From Bufo bufo (lineage: Eukaryota; Chordata; Amphibia; Anura; Bufonidae), in assembly GCF_905171765.1 (NCBI RefSeq), contig NC_053397.1, forward strand, positions 112,113,295 to 112,177,294: 64,000 bases of DNA, written 5' to 3'. Below the pieces are notes generated by a model. That model saw only the letters and a list, made by a program, of their open reading frames with translations. It was not told the origin of the DNA and searched no databases. Both the position numbers and the translations under genes were made by a program. Positions within the stretch are counted from its first letter, which is position 1. Each line of letters opens with the position of its first letter. Shown piece after piece: positions 54,721 to 64,000 of the stretch.

Positions 54721-55469
54721 TATAACTGTCGTATTTTTTTTTTTTTTTTTTGGAGTATTGGATTGTGGTGATTAATATCTCCTTGGTGGCCCTATTTCAA
54801 CTTTTCACTGTGTATTTAATTACCCCTTAATTCCACATTTTGGTTCCCTGTACTGCCTACTTTTACCTGGGCTTAAAAGAGGGTTGCTAGGCATGGTCTG
54901 TGTATCTGTTGAAGGACGGAGGACGCAGAAGCAGGCTGCTTGCAAGGTCAGATTAGTGACAGCCAGGGACTGTAAGTAAATGATTAAAGCCAGGTCCTCC
55001 CCAGCAGCTGATAACAGTGCCTGGGCTGTGTGCACTTTTCCCTGTCCCTGCGCTTGGCAGACGCTCCCTCACTCAGCAGAGCTGGAGAATGCAGAGTTGG
55101 AGCAGCGCAGACCAGGGAAGGGAGATCTGCCATCTGCTCAGTGTATAAATGAAAGCGACATGTGGTAAGAGGACCCCTTTGTGCTGCAGGAGATTAACCC
55201 TTTAGGGGGAGGGCTCTGGTTACTGACACTTTTGGGGGGCTATTGTTACTGGCTAGTGAGGGCAGGCGGGATCAGCCTCAGGGTGAGGGCAGTGGCGGCC
55301 ATCTTAACTGAATAGTGAAATTGCAGTTTTATGCAGACTGGTTGCTAAGGGCTGAATCTTATTAAATATGGGGTAAGTCAGTCTAATAGTAACTGATTCT
55401 GGAATATCATGTTATTAGTAACTACATATATAAAAATTGAAATTAGGGTCTAAGTGTGACAGTTATCCT
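54721..55469. mobile_element. TTAA MITE inside L1 ORF2
   Basis: Left terminus AGTATAACTGTC (AG at 51542-51543, remainder from 54721 because the hAT element inserted there); right terminus GACAGTTATCCT. TTAA copies are at 51538-51541 and 55470-55473. It interrupts L1 ORF2 directly downstream of the RT catalytic box. The T run at 54733-54751 and the rest are non-coding; the small open frames at 54820-55168 are unsupported. Confidence 0.75.
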
Positions 55470-55512
55470 TTAAAAACATTGGCCAAATCCCTCTCTGGGT
55501 TTTCTGGAAAAA

Positions 55513-57090
55513 CTATAAATCATCGGCGAAAAGTGCGTGTTTAATAGAAATTCTGCCTACTTTAATACCTTCCACTCGATCGCTACTGTTGATTTTACGT
55601 GATAAGGGTTCTATTGCTAGATTGAACAGCAGTGGGGAAAGCGGACAACCTTGTCTAATTCCTTTATAGAGACTAAATAGTTGCGAGAGGAATCCTGGCG
55701 TGTAGATCCTAGCCTGCGGATTTGTGTATAAAGTTGTGATGTATCTGCGGAAAGGACCAACAAAGCCAATATGATCCAGTACGTTTCTCAACCACCCCCA
55801 GCTCACATTATCAAATGCTTTTTCAGCATCTATAGATATTATGGCCGAGGATGGATGAGCTAGGGGGCGCATTTTCACCTCATCTAGGATTGTTAAAACT
55901 TTGCGCAAATTAGTCACTGCCGCTCTCCCCTGCACAAACCCCACTTGAGACGGAGAGATCAATGAAGGCAGGATATGTGCCAATCTATCAGCTAATATTT
56001 TTGAGGCAATCTTTAAGTCCACATTAATTAGTGATATTGGTTGGTAAGAAGCTGCTGAAATGGGGTCCTTGCCTGGTTTTGGAAGGACTTTTATGTGGGC
56101 TGTATTTGTTTGTGGAGGTATATCAGAGCCCTGCATGTAGCCAGTAAAAATTTGAGATAACGTTGGGGCAATGTCGTGAGATAAGATTCGAAAAAATTCT
56201 CCCGTATACCCGTCCGGGCCAGGGGCCTTCCCGAGTGATACGTTTTTGATAGTATGGGTGACTTCTTCTGTTGTTATTGGTGCATTGAGTGTTTCTCTAA
56301 CTAGGTCTGAAAGTGTGGTTAGAGGGACCTCCTCCAGCCATTCCTCCATTCTATTACCTTGTTGTCCAGGGTCTTTATATAATGCCGCATAAAAGTCTTT
56401 TAATATGGTGTTGACCCCTTGAGGGTTGGAGCAAAGTTTCCCTGATTCGTCCCTAAGGGTACTTATATTTGTCACCGGTTTATAGCCCTTTGCTAAGGCG
56501 GCTAGTAGTTTGCCAGCTTTATTGCCGTGTCTAAAAAGATGGGCCTCCCACTTAGATTGGGCTATATTTTCCAAATTTCTAAGAGTAGCTTCATACTCTA
56601 ACTTGGCTGCCTGCCAATTTTTCAGAAGTATTGGAGAAGGGGTAGCCCTAAACGTTGTGTATGAAGTTTTTAGGTTATCACTTAGTTGACTAAGCTTTTT
56701 TTTAAAGGTAGCTTTCTTATTGTACATGTATGCCATGATTCGACCTCTAAGGACCGCTTTTCCTGCATCCCATAGCAATTGGGGGCTAGTAGATTCCTCG
56801 TTATCTGACTTATATTCAAGCCACCATCCTCTGAGGAGGTCCCTAAAGTTTTCATCTTGTATAAAGGATGAGGGAAATCTCCATATAAAATCTGTGCCCT
56901 TAGGGGACTTCCTGTGTAGCAAAAGTGATATTGGTGCATGATCAGAGATTACCATCTCTTCTATTATAGGTCTGGAAAACTGGCCAATATTGTCTCTGCT
57001 AGCTAAAATGTAGTCAATGCGCGACCAGGAACCGTGTGCATGTGAGAAATTAGTGTATTCCCTGCCCTCAGGATTGAAAGTTCTCCACAT
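55513..57090 (-). pseudogene. L1 ORF2, endonuclease end and reverse transcriptase
   Basis: A 525-codon open stretch on the minus strand. It starts in the last endonuclease motifs (SRIDYILASRD near 57020, VISDHAPISLLLH near 56950). The RT follows: GKAPGPDGYTGEFFRILS near 56220, LPKPGKDPISAASYQPISL near 56070, SQVGFVQGRAAVTNLRKVL near 55930, IISIDAEKAFDNVSW near 55830, KGIRQGCPLSPLLFNLAIEP near 55650 and HALFADDL near 55520. The frame then meets TAG and a one-base shift before the TTAA MITE. Despite its length it is part of a disrupted ORF2. Confidence 0.9.
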
Positions 57091-57095
57091 GTCTA

Positions 57096-57396
57096 TCAGA
57101 CAGTATCTTTCAAAAAGACCATCAATCTATTGTCACCTGGAGATGAGTGTGTGTGGGAAAGACTCCCCCTTTGCCTGTCTTCCAAATGGTTAAGAACTGT
57201 GTTCATGTCCCCTCCAACAAATTTTTGTTTGATAGGGTCCTGTAATATTTGGTGTCCTAGGGCTGTAAAGAAATCAGCATCATTAGTGTTAGGGCTGTAA
57301 ATGTTGCATATGCTCAGATCACCTGAGGGTGACGTGAGATGGGTATGTGATAACCAGCCCTTGTCGTCATAATCATGATTCGCCACATTATATGTA
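57096..57396 (-). pseudogene. L1 ORF2, middle of endonuclease domain
   Basis: Minus strand: DLSICNIYSPNTNDADFF near 57300 and KFVGGDMNTVLNHLEDR near 57210, the central AP-endonuclease motifs (NIY, GD-N). A frameshift near 57093 separates it from the next piece. The upstream side is cut by the Tc1 at 57397. Confidence 0.85.
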
Positions 57397-58982
57397 CAAA
57401 CCGGATTCCAAAAAAGTTGGGACACTAAACAAATTGTGAATAAAAACTGAATGCAATGATGTGGAGATGGCAAATGTCAATATTTTATTTGTAATAGAAC
57501 GTAGATGACAGATCAAACGTTTAATCTGAGTAAATGTATCATTTTAAAGGAAAAATACATTGATTCCAATTTTCACGGTGTCAACAAATCCCCAAAAAGT
57601 TGGTACAAGTAGCCATAAGAGGCTGGAAAAAGTAAATTTGAGCATAACGAAGAGCTGAAAGACCAATTAACACTAATTAGGTCAATTGGCAACATGATTG
57701 GGTATAAAAAGAGCTTCTCAGAGTGGCAGTGTCTCTCAGAAGCCAAGATGGGTAAAGGATCACCAATTTCCACAATGTTGCGCAGAAAGATAGTGGAGCA
57801 ATATCAGAAAGGTGTTACCCAGCGAAAAATTGCAAAGACTTTGCATCTATCATCATGAACTGTGCATAACATCATCCGAAGATTCAGAGAATCTGGAACA
57901 ATCTCTGTGCGTAAGGGTCAAGGCCTTAAAACCATACTGGATGCCCGTGATCTCCGGGCCCTTAAACGACACTGCACCACAAACAGGAATGCTACTGTAA
58001 AGGAAATCACAGAATGGGCTCAGGAATACTTCCAGAAACCATTGTCAGTGAACACAATCCACCGTGCCATCCGCCGTTGCCAGCTGAAACTCTACAGTGC
58101 AAAGAAGAAGCCATTTCTAAGCAAGATCCACAAGCTCAGGCGTTTTCACTGGGCCAGGGATCATTTAAAATGGAGTGTGGCAAAATGGAAGACTGTTCTG
58201 TGGTCAGACGAGTCACGATTCGAAGTTCTTTTTGGAAATCTGGGGCGCCATGTCATCCGGACCAAAGAGGACAAGGACAACCCAATTTGTTATCAACGCT
58301 CAGTTCAGAAGCCTGCATCTCTGATGGTATGGGGTTGCATGAGTGCGTGTGGCATGGGCAGCTTGCATGTCTGGAAAGGCACCATCAATGCAGAAAAATA
58401 TATTCAGGTTCTAGAACAACATATGCTCCCATCCAGACGTCATCTCTTTCAGGGAAGACCCTGCATTTTTCAACAAGATAAGACCACATTCTGCATCAAT
58501 CACAACATCATGGCTGCGTAGGAGAAGGATCCGGGTACTGAAATGGCCAGTCTGCAGTCCAGATCTTTCACCTATAGAGAACATTTGGCGCATCATAAAG
58601 AGGAAGGTGCAACAAAGAAGGTCCAAGACGATTGAACAGTTAGAGGCCTGTATTAGACAAGAATGGGAGAGCATTCCTATTTCTAAACTTGAGAAACTGG
58701 TCTCCTCGGTCCCCAGACGTCTGTTGAGTGTTGTAAGAAGGGGAGATGCCACACAGTGGTGAAAATGGCCTTGTCCCAACTTTTTGGGGATTTGTTGACA
58801 CCATGAAATTCTAATTCAACATATTTTTCCCTTAAAATGGTACATTTTCTCAGTTTAAACTTTTGTTCCGTGATTTATGTTCTATTCTGAATAAAATATT
58901 AGAAGTTGGCACCTCCACATCATTGCATTCAGTTTTTATTCACGATTTGTATAGTGTCCTAACTTTTTTGGAATCCGGTTTG
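57397..58982 (+). mobile_element. Tc1/mariner element inside L1
   Basis: CAAACCGGATTCCAAAAAAG is present in inverted form at both ends, flanked by TA (57395-57396, 58983-58984). A second inverted pair TGAATGCAATGATGTGG (about 57449) extends the arms to roughly 70 bp. L1 endonuclease codons resume on each side. Confidence 0.94.
57748..58760 (+). pseudogene. Tc1 transposase with one stop and one frameshift
   Basis: ATG at 57748 follows the left arm. Helix-turn-helix regions: IVEQYQKGVTQRKIAKTLHL and the domain through KPLSVNTIHRAIRRCQLKL. An in-frame TGA at 57856-57858 (codon 37) breaks the first. The catalytic Asp are in VLWSDESRFEVLFG and IFQQD (about 58475). A frameshift right after that shifts PHSASITTSWL and CSPDLSPIENIWRIIKRKV, with the catalytic Glu, into another frame (58490-58760). 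Two lesions only, so a fairly recent death. Confidence 0.9.
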
Positions 58983-59220
58983 TAAGACCTCTCTTCAGCT
59001 GAATGAGAACCCCTGCTTTTTTCCCCTCTGCAGGTGATCCTAGGACTTCCCCCAACCATAGGCGCCTCATTCGTGGAAAGTCAGCAAGTGTCAAATGCGT
59101 CTCCTGCAGTAGTGCGATGTCTGTATGCAGACGTTTCAGATGTTTCAGAATCATCATTCTTTTGCATGGAGACCTGAGACCCTTGACATTCCACAAAACT
59201 ATCTTTATGTGGTCAGCCAT
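58983..59220 (-). pseudogene. L1 ORF2 start, endonuclease N-terminus
   Basis: Minus-strand ATG at 59218-59220. MADHIKIVLWNVKGLRSPCK holds the first Asn, LLQETHL the catalytic Glu of the AP-endonuclease. The frame then enters the Tc1 at 58982. I chose this ATG because it directly precedes the conserved NVKGL motif. Confidence 0.87.
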
Positions 59221-59453
59221 TGAGAATACCCGATTGAGATAGGATACGCGACCTTGATATATTGAAGAGGAACCCCAACCCACCCTCCCACTCCCCTTCC
59301 CTTAACATCAACATAAAATAGTAACTTCATGAAGGTACAAAAGGTGATAAAACATACATTTCAAACCATGAATTCGGCCTTCACTTTTTTCCACCAAGGA
59401 GCACATTATGAGCATATAAGTGTTAGTGCTTCATGGGGCGCCAAACATTAATT
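59221..59453 (-). other. L1 inter-ORF region, part
   Basis: Sequence upstream of ORF2 on the minus strand, with no motif of its own. Confidence 0.5.
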
Positions 59454-60560
59454 ACCGTATTTTTCGCCCCATAAGACGCACTTTTTCTCCCCCCAAAATG
59501 GGGGGAAAATGCTCCTGCGTCTTATGGGGCGAATGCTTGCAGTTTTACATCGCAAGCTGCGATGAACGAGCAAGCGGGGACTCGGGGAGGGACTGGGAGG
59601 AGGAGCTGGGGGCCGGCAATAGCGGCGGGGCGGTGCAGTCAGTGTACTATAGCCCCGCCCCACCGCTCCAGTATACTAATATAAGATGTCTTATTCAATT
59701 AATAGTTATTAAACATGCCCCCTCACTCCTAATAGTACCTTACATCCTAACCGCTTCTGTAGAATGCCAGCAGGCAGGCCGGGCGGGCGGCAGCGTAACT
59801 CCCTGATGTCACATGCCTGCGCCGCCTACTTTATGAATGAAGCAGGCGGCGCAGGCAAGTGACGTCAGTGAGTGACCTGCCTGCCTGGGTTCTACTGAAG
59901 CGGTTAGGATGTAAGGTACTATTAGGAGTGAGGGGGCATGTTTAATAACTATTAATTGAATAAGACATCTTATATTTGTATACTGGAGCGGGGGGGGGGG
60001 GATCTGTGGATGACATTTTTATGGGGGACATCTGTGGATGGCACAGTTATGGGCTGGGGGGGTCTGTGGATGGCACAGTTATGGGCTGGGGGGATCTGTG
60101 GATGGCACTGTTATGGGCTGGGGGCGTCTGTGGATGGCACGGTTATGGGCTGGGGGGGTCTGTGGATGGCATTGTTATGGGCTGGGGGGTCTGTGGATGG
60201 CACATATATAACTGCCATCCACAGATCCCCCCTCTTACAGTGCCAGCCACAGATCCCCCTGTAACAGTGCAAGCCACAGATCCCCCCATAACAGTGTCTG
60301 TCACAGATCCCCCCCATAACAGTGTCCGTCATCCACAGATCCCCCCCATAACAGTGTCCGTCATCCACAGATCCCCCCATAACAGTGTCCGTCATCTACA
60401 GATCCCCAGTAATAGTGCCATCCACAGACCACCATTAGTTCCAAACCCACCAAACATACAGCACACCTTTTGGTTAAAAATATTTTTTTTCTTATTTTCC
60501 TCCCCAAAAACCTAGGTGCGTCTTATGGGTCGGTGCGTCTTATAGGGCGAAAAATACGGT
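59454..60560. mobile_element. MITE with ACCGTATTTTTCGCCC termini, minisatellite inside
   Basis: ACCGTATTTTTCGCCCCATA and GGGCGAAAAATACGGT are inverted ends. AAGACGCAC subterminal repeats follow. Inside are a palindrome around CTTTATGAATGAAGCAGGCG (59750-59900), GGATGGCAC...TTATGGGCTGG units on the plus strand (60000-60200) and CCACAGATCCCCC units on the other (60215-60420). No clear TSD in the L1 flanks. Same family as 26962-27544. Confidence 0.75.
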
Positions 60561-61209
60561 AATATTACAAGAAGTCAGGTAATGATCTCTTATCACCCGG
60601 GGGCCCGAGACATGCGTCATTACAGCAGGATTTTTTATACTCCCCCCCCCCCCCCCAATGAGGTCTACATGTCCCAAGGTCCAGCATCACATCCGGCACA
60701 CGGGGGGCCATATAATAGCCCCCACATATAGGACAAGGCCAGAACCCCTAATCCCTCACCCCACATACTTGGTGCAAGGATTACATTAGATAAATATGAC
60801 CACATGTCAGGGGAACCCGTGTCTGAACCATATATAGCCAAGAAAGAGAAGAAAAGAAAAGTACGTTTGCCCATCTAACAAACATCACTTGGCATTTTCC
60901 ATCCAAATACTGAATGCTTAGTAACAATCGGGAGTATTTCAATAAGGGAATGGCTCTTAAGGTTGTGGTTAAATTCCCGCCGGCGCAAAAGTATCTTCCC
61001 ACCTTTGCCAATTTCTCAGTGCGAACTGATGTACATTCTGTAGACATATGACTAGTACTGAGACATCTCAACAAGAAATGAACAATGATCCCAATAAGAC
61101 ATTCACATTGACAAAGGGGGAAAATTTACATCTGCCCCATAACTGTCAGCCTTGGTAAATGAATACTTATCAGACAAAATTAAGCCATGTCGCAGAAAAG
61201 TCAGCCCGC
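60561..61209 (-). other. L1 inter-ORF region, remainder
   Basis: About 650 bp between ORF1 and ORF2 of the inner L1, with a C run near 60642-60655. Open frames here show no known motif. Confidence 0.5.
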
Positions 61210-62219
61210 TCATGTGCCGAGGAGTGATGAGTTATCCCTGTCAAAAGGGCGAGGTGACCTAGGGGGTCTTGGGCGTAGATCAGGTCTTCTGCGTTGTGGT
61301 AAGGCATCTTGTGATAAATCTGGTGCCTCCGTAAAAGTGAGATTAAACGGTCTCTGGTAGAAGATCTTTAATTCTTTCGATGCTGTCTCCGGGTCCACGT
61401 ATGTTGTGGTGGATCCATCGGGGTTGAAGATCTTCAGGACTGCCGGGAACATCAGTGCAAAGCGAGTGCCTTGTTTAACTAGTGCTGAGCATATAGGAAT
61501 AAAGGCACGTCTGCGTCTAGATACTTCAGCGGAAAAGTCTCCAAAGATTAGAATGCGCTGGTTTCTTACCAAGAGCTGGCTGCCATTTTGCTTGTAAGCC
61601 CTCAAGATAGCAGCTTTATCCGAGTAGTCCAGGTATTTAACTATGACCTGTCTCGGTCTGGCTTTTTTGGGCGCTTGTAGTGCGGCACTGTACGTCCGCT
61701 TGGAGTACAATATAGGGGGCGAGCTCATGCCCACTCTATGGGCTCTCTCAACTTTGCAGCGACACGTTATGCCCAGAGCCTCAGGAAGTTCTGACTCGCA
61801 TATTGTGACTAGGTCTTTGGCCGGAATGGTTTCGGCGAGACCGACAATTCTCAGGTTGCTGCGCTCGATCGATTCTCGAGGTCGTCTAATTTATCCCATA
61901 GCCTGTTGTTTTCAGCCAGGGTTTTCTTTAATTGCGATTGAAGTGATTCAGTTTGCGTTTCTATCCCTTGCACTTTCCGCTCCAGTTCGTCCAGTTTAGT
62001 GGAGTGGAGTGTAACTTCGGCTTGTAGCGCTGCAAACGATTGAGCGATGGTAGATGATAGAGCTTCCTGTAGATCTGGAAGAATACGTGATGCCACTTCT
62101 ATCGATAGGTGATTGTAGTCTAGATCAGTTTTATCTAGCTCCGGATCTGTGCTGGGTTCAATCAGATCTTCACAAGGCGAGGAATTAGGTTGTTGTACTT
62201 CAACCGTCGTCGCCGCCAT
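61210..62219 (-). pseudogene. L1 ORF1 (coiled-coil, RRM-type RNA-binding protein)
   Basis: Starts MAATTVEVQQPNSSPCEDL at 62219. Residues 50-115 form a coiled coil (LDELERKVQGIETQTESLQS, LKKTLAENNRLWDKLDDLEN), used for trimerisation. A one-base frameshift near 61860 then separates the RRM and C-terminal domain (LRIVGLAETIPAKDL, RQVIVKYLDYSDKAAILRAY, ILIFGDFSAEVSRRRRAF). The stop is at 61210 after a Pro/Arg-rich tail. The protein coats L1 RNA. Only one lesion is evident, so the element is not very old. Confidence 0.87.
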
Positions 62220-62443
62220 CTTGTCGTCTGCCGGCGCAGTGTTAGACTTGGCTGTTTTTTTTTTTTATTTGTTTCCCATGTGTATAAGAAAGCGGTCCAT
62301 AAACAGGTACTCTTCTCACTCTGGATGGTTGTTCTGGCCGTCCGAGACGAGCTGGCAGCCAGTATAGCAGTGATTTTGTGTCCGCTGTGCCTCAAGTATC
62401 GGAGCTCCTAACACATGCTGCCTCACTTGATGGCGCCGGAACC
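62220..62443 (-). promoter_or_regulatory. L1 5' UTR (internal promoter region, inferred)
   Basis: About 220 bp between the element's 5' end and the ORF1 ATG, GC-rich at its start. Full-length L1s carry a downstream promoter here; no particular element was identified. Confidence 0.45.
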
Positions 62444-62456
62444 AAACATTAGTTTT

Positions 62457-62739
62457 GACTACAAATTTAGCAATTAGTGGCTCTAGATTCAGTTTTATGT
62501 ATTCGGCTGGTACTGGTGTTATCATTACACCAAAATATTTGAATTGAGTGGTTAGTTGCAGGGGTATACGGGTAAGATCCAATTGTGTTGGTGTGGGATC
62601 TAATGGGAGAATTGTGGACTTGTCCCAGTTTATTTTTAGCCCAGAAAATGTCCCAAAATCAACAATCTCCTTCATTATTGGATCTATGGACTTCTGCAGG
62701 TCTCCTACATATAACAATAGATCATCTGCGTATAACCAG
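62457..62739 (-). pseudogene. Outer L1-type LINE, RT part
   Basis: Minus strand: WLYADDLLLYVGDLQKSI near 62735-62680, the RT catalytic box (YADD), then LKINWDKSTILPL and QFKYFGVMITP. The element is 5'-truncated exactly before this box at 62739 and resumes at 49492 after the inner L1 and its 13-bp TSD. Confidence 0.87.
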
Positions 62740-62747
62740 ATAACCAC

Positions 62748-63734
62748 AGTATCTAAATGGTGTATCTCACACCAACTGATCCAGACTAGGCCGCAATTAA
62801 TTTTGTTTGCCCAAAATGGCTGTATTTCACAATGACATATGCAGCAAAGGCTGCAAAATAAACTTTTTTGCCCAAACTGGGTGTTTGTTTAATAACTGAA
62901 TATGACAGCAGTATATAACCCTTGATTTTCACACGTGCTGATGCTGCAAGGCCAGAAACATTGTGTATTTTGCCCAAAAAAGGGTGTTTTATTAATAGAA
63001 GAATATAACCACAGTATCTAAATGGTGTATCTCACACCGACTGATCCAGACTAGGCCTCAATTAAATTTGTTTGCCCAAAATGGCTGTATTTCAAATAAC
63101 TGAATAGAACCACAGTATGTAAAGGCTGTATCTCACACGTACTGATCCAGACTAGGCCGCAATTTAAGTTTTTTGCCCAAACTGGGTGTTTGTTTAATAT
63201 CAGAATATAACAGCAGTATATAACCCTTGAATTTCAAACATGTTGATGCTGCAAGGGCTGTAAAATTGTGTATTTTGGCAAAAAAGTGTGTTTTTAAAAA
63301 CCCAGAAAATTATGGCTGTATTTCTAGCTTAAATTGAACACTGACTAATCCAGATGTTGTATATTGCCAAAAAAGTGTTTTTTTTGTAACAGAATATGAA
63401 AGCTGTATATATTAAACTTGAATTTCACACGTGCAGATCTGTAAAATAATGGATTTTGCCAAAAAAGTGTGTTTTTAAAAACCTAGAAAATGATGGCGGT
63501 ATTTCTAGCTTAAATTGCACACTGACTAATCCAGATGTTGGATATTGCCCAAAAAGTGTGTTTTTTTACTAAATGAATATGAAAGCTGTATATAACCCTT
63601 GAATTTCACACGTGCTGATGCTGCAAGGGCTGTAAAATAGTGGATTTTGCCAAAAAAGGGTGTTTTTAAAAACATAGAAAATTATGGCTGTATTTCTAGA
63701 TTAAATTGCACACTGACTAATCCAGATGTTGGAT
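62748..63734. repeat. About 110-bp tandem array, right part
   Basis: Continuation of 47341-47690. Roughly nine diverged units with the recurring phrases CTGTATTTC, CTGATCCAGACTAGGCC, AGCAGTATATAACCCTTGAA and TGCTGCAAGGGCTGTAAAAT. Long A/T-rich links (GCCAAAAAAGTGTGTTTTT) join them. It ends sharply against a PLE fragment at 63734. Confidence 0.82.
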
Positions 63735-64000
63735 ATAAAAGGCATTCCTAAGAGGCAATACTTGCGGTTATGGTGCAATTGCTCCAAGGTGTCGGACTAT
63801 TTGGTGGCAGCTAAAGACTTACAACAAAGGTTTCGGAGGAGAGGGTACCCGCAACATGTTTTGGCAAGGGCATATCAACACTCACTGGCGGCTGACCGCA
63901 ATACTTTACTGGTTCCACAGACGAAATCATCGGATGATGAGAAAATTCGCATCATTGCAGCTTTTGATGATGCTCATGAGACAGTTCGGGCTGCTCTTAC
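63735..64000 (+). pseudogene. Penelope-like element fragment (RT to GIY-YIG connector)
   Basis: One open frame from 63735 to the window end. IPKRQYLRLWCNCSKVSDYL, LQQRFRRRGYPQHVLARAYQ and the DRNTLL phrase match the connector that follows the RT in PLE proteins. No stop in the visible 88 codons, but the upstream RT is absent, so it is at least 5'-truncated. A different PLE lineage from 1-2228. Confidence 0.75.

Larger units (their letters stand above)
49506..62443 (-). mobile_element. Inner full-length L1-type LINE with four nested insertions
   Basis: A 13-bp TSD AAACATTAGTTTT (49493-49505, 62444-62456) bounds 12.9 kb. Subtracting the nested elements (51544-54712, 54721-55469, 57397-58982, 59454-60560) leaves roughly 6.3 kb, a normal full-length L1. 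Order on the minus strand: 5' UTR (62443-62220), ORF1 (62219-61210), inter-ORF, ORF2 (59220 to 49815), 3' UTR with AATAAA and an AAAAAAACT-repeat tail (49506-49560). An L1/Tx1-clade affiliation is inference from motif style. Confidence 0.88.

Overview
The window looks like intergenic DNA from a large, repeat-rich amphibian genome, most likely a frog or toad. I found no host gene, tRNA, rRNA or CRISPR array. Almost everything I can name is a transposable element, often several layers deep: Penelope-like elements (PLEs), Tc1/mariner transposons, hAT and TTAA- or TTA-flanked MITEs, Ty3/gypsy LTR elements, CR1 and L1-type LINEs. The anuran assignment is inference from this mix and from repeat families I recognise as typical of frogs. 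Family names come from motifs and termini; no database was searched.

Layout. 1-3 kb: a minus-strand PLE reverse transcriptase split by a solo LTR with a 5-bp target-site duplication (TSD) and cut by a decayed Tc1. 4.8-10.8 kb: a second PLE with inverted end repeats and a 12-bp TSD, carrying a nested MITE stack with palindromic tandem arrays. 10.8-13.9 kb: foldback MITEs and anonymous sequence. 13.9-21 kb: a hAT MITE, a PLE end fragment with a hammerhead-like motif, and a Ty3/gypsy RT-RNase H remnant split by two hAT MITEs with perfect 8-bp TSDs. 21.6-25 kb: a Tc1 with both inverted repeats, split by a TTAA MITE, then a CR1 3' fragment. 25.9-40.6 kb: a long TTAA-bounded frog repeat filled with later insertions, including a 3.58-kb, almost identical tandem duplication and an intact 338-codon Tc1/mariner transposase. 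40.7-46.7 kb: a PLE foldback with a 15-bp TSD, more TTAA repeats, and a chromodomain Ty3/gypsy integrase with its LTR.

46.7-63.7 kb is the deepest stack. A BED-finger hAT remnant and its tandem array were entered by a 5'-truncated L1 (8-bp TSD). That was entered by a full-length L1 (13-bp TSD), and that in turn by a TTAA MITE, a hAT MITE holding about 80 copies of a 31-bp minisatellite, a Tc1, and another palindromic MITE. The window ends in a plus-strand PLE fragment.

The only complete, uninterrupted protein gene I would defend is the transposase at 37049-38065. The longest open frames (up to 488 codons, 52-54.5 kb) are an artefact of a 31-bp repeat without stop codons on the minus strand. 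The points most worth checking are the minisatellite module shared by MITEs with unrelated termini, the hammerhead-like cores in PLE ends, the 3.58-kb duplication and the intact transposase with 37 residues between its last two catalytic acids.
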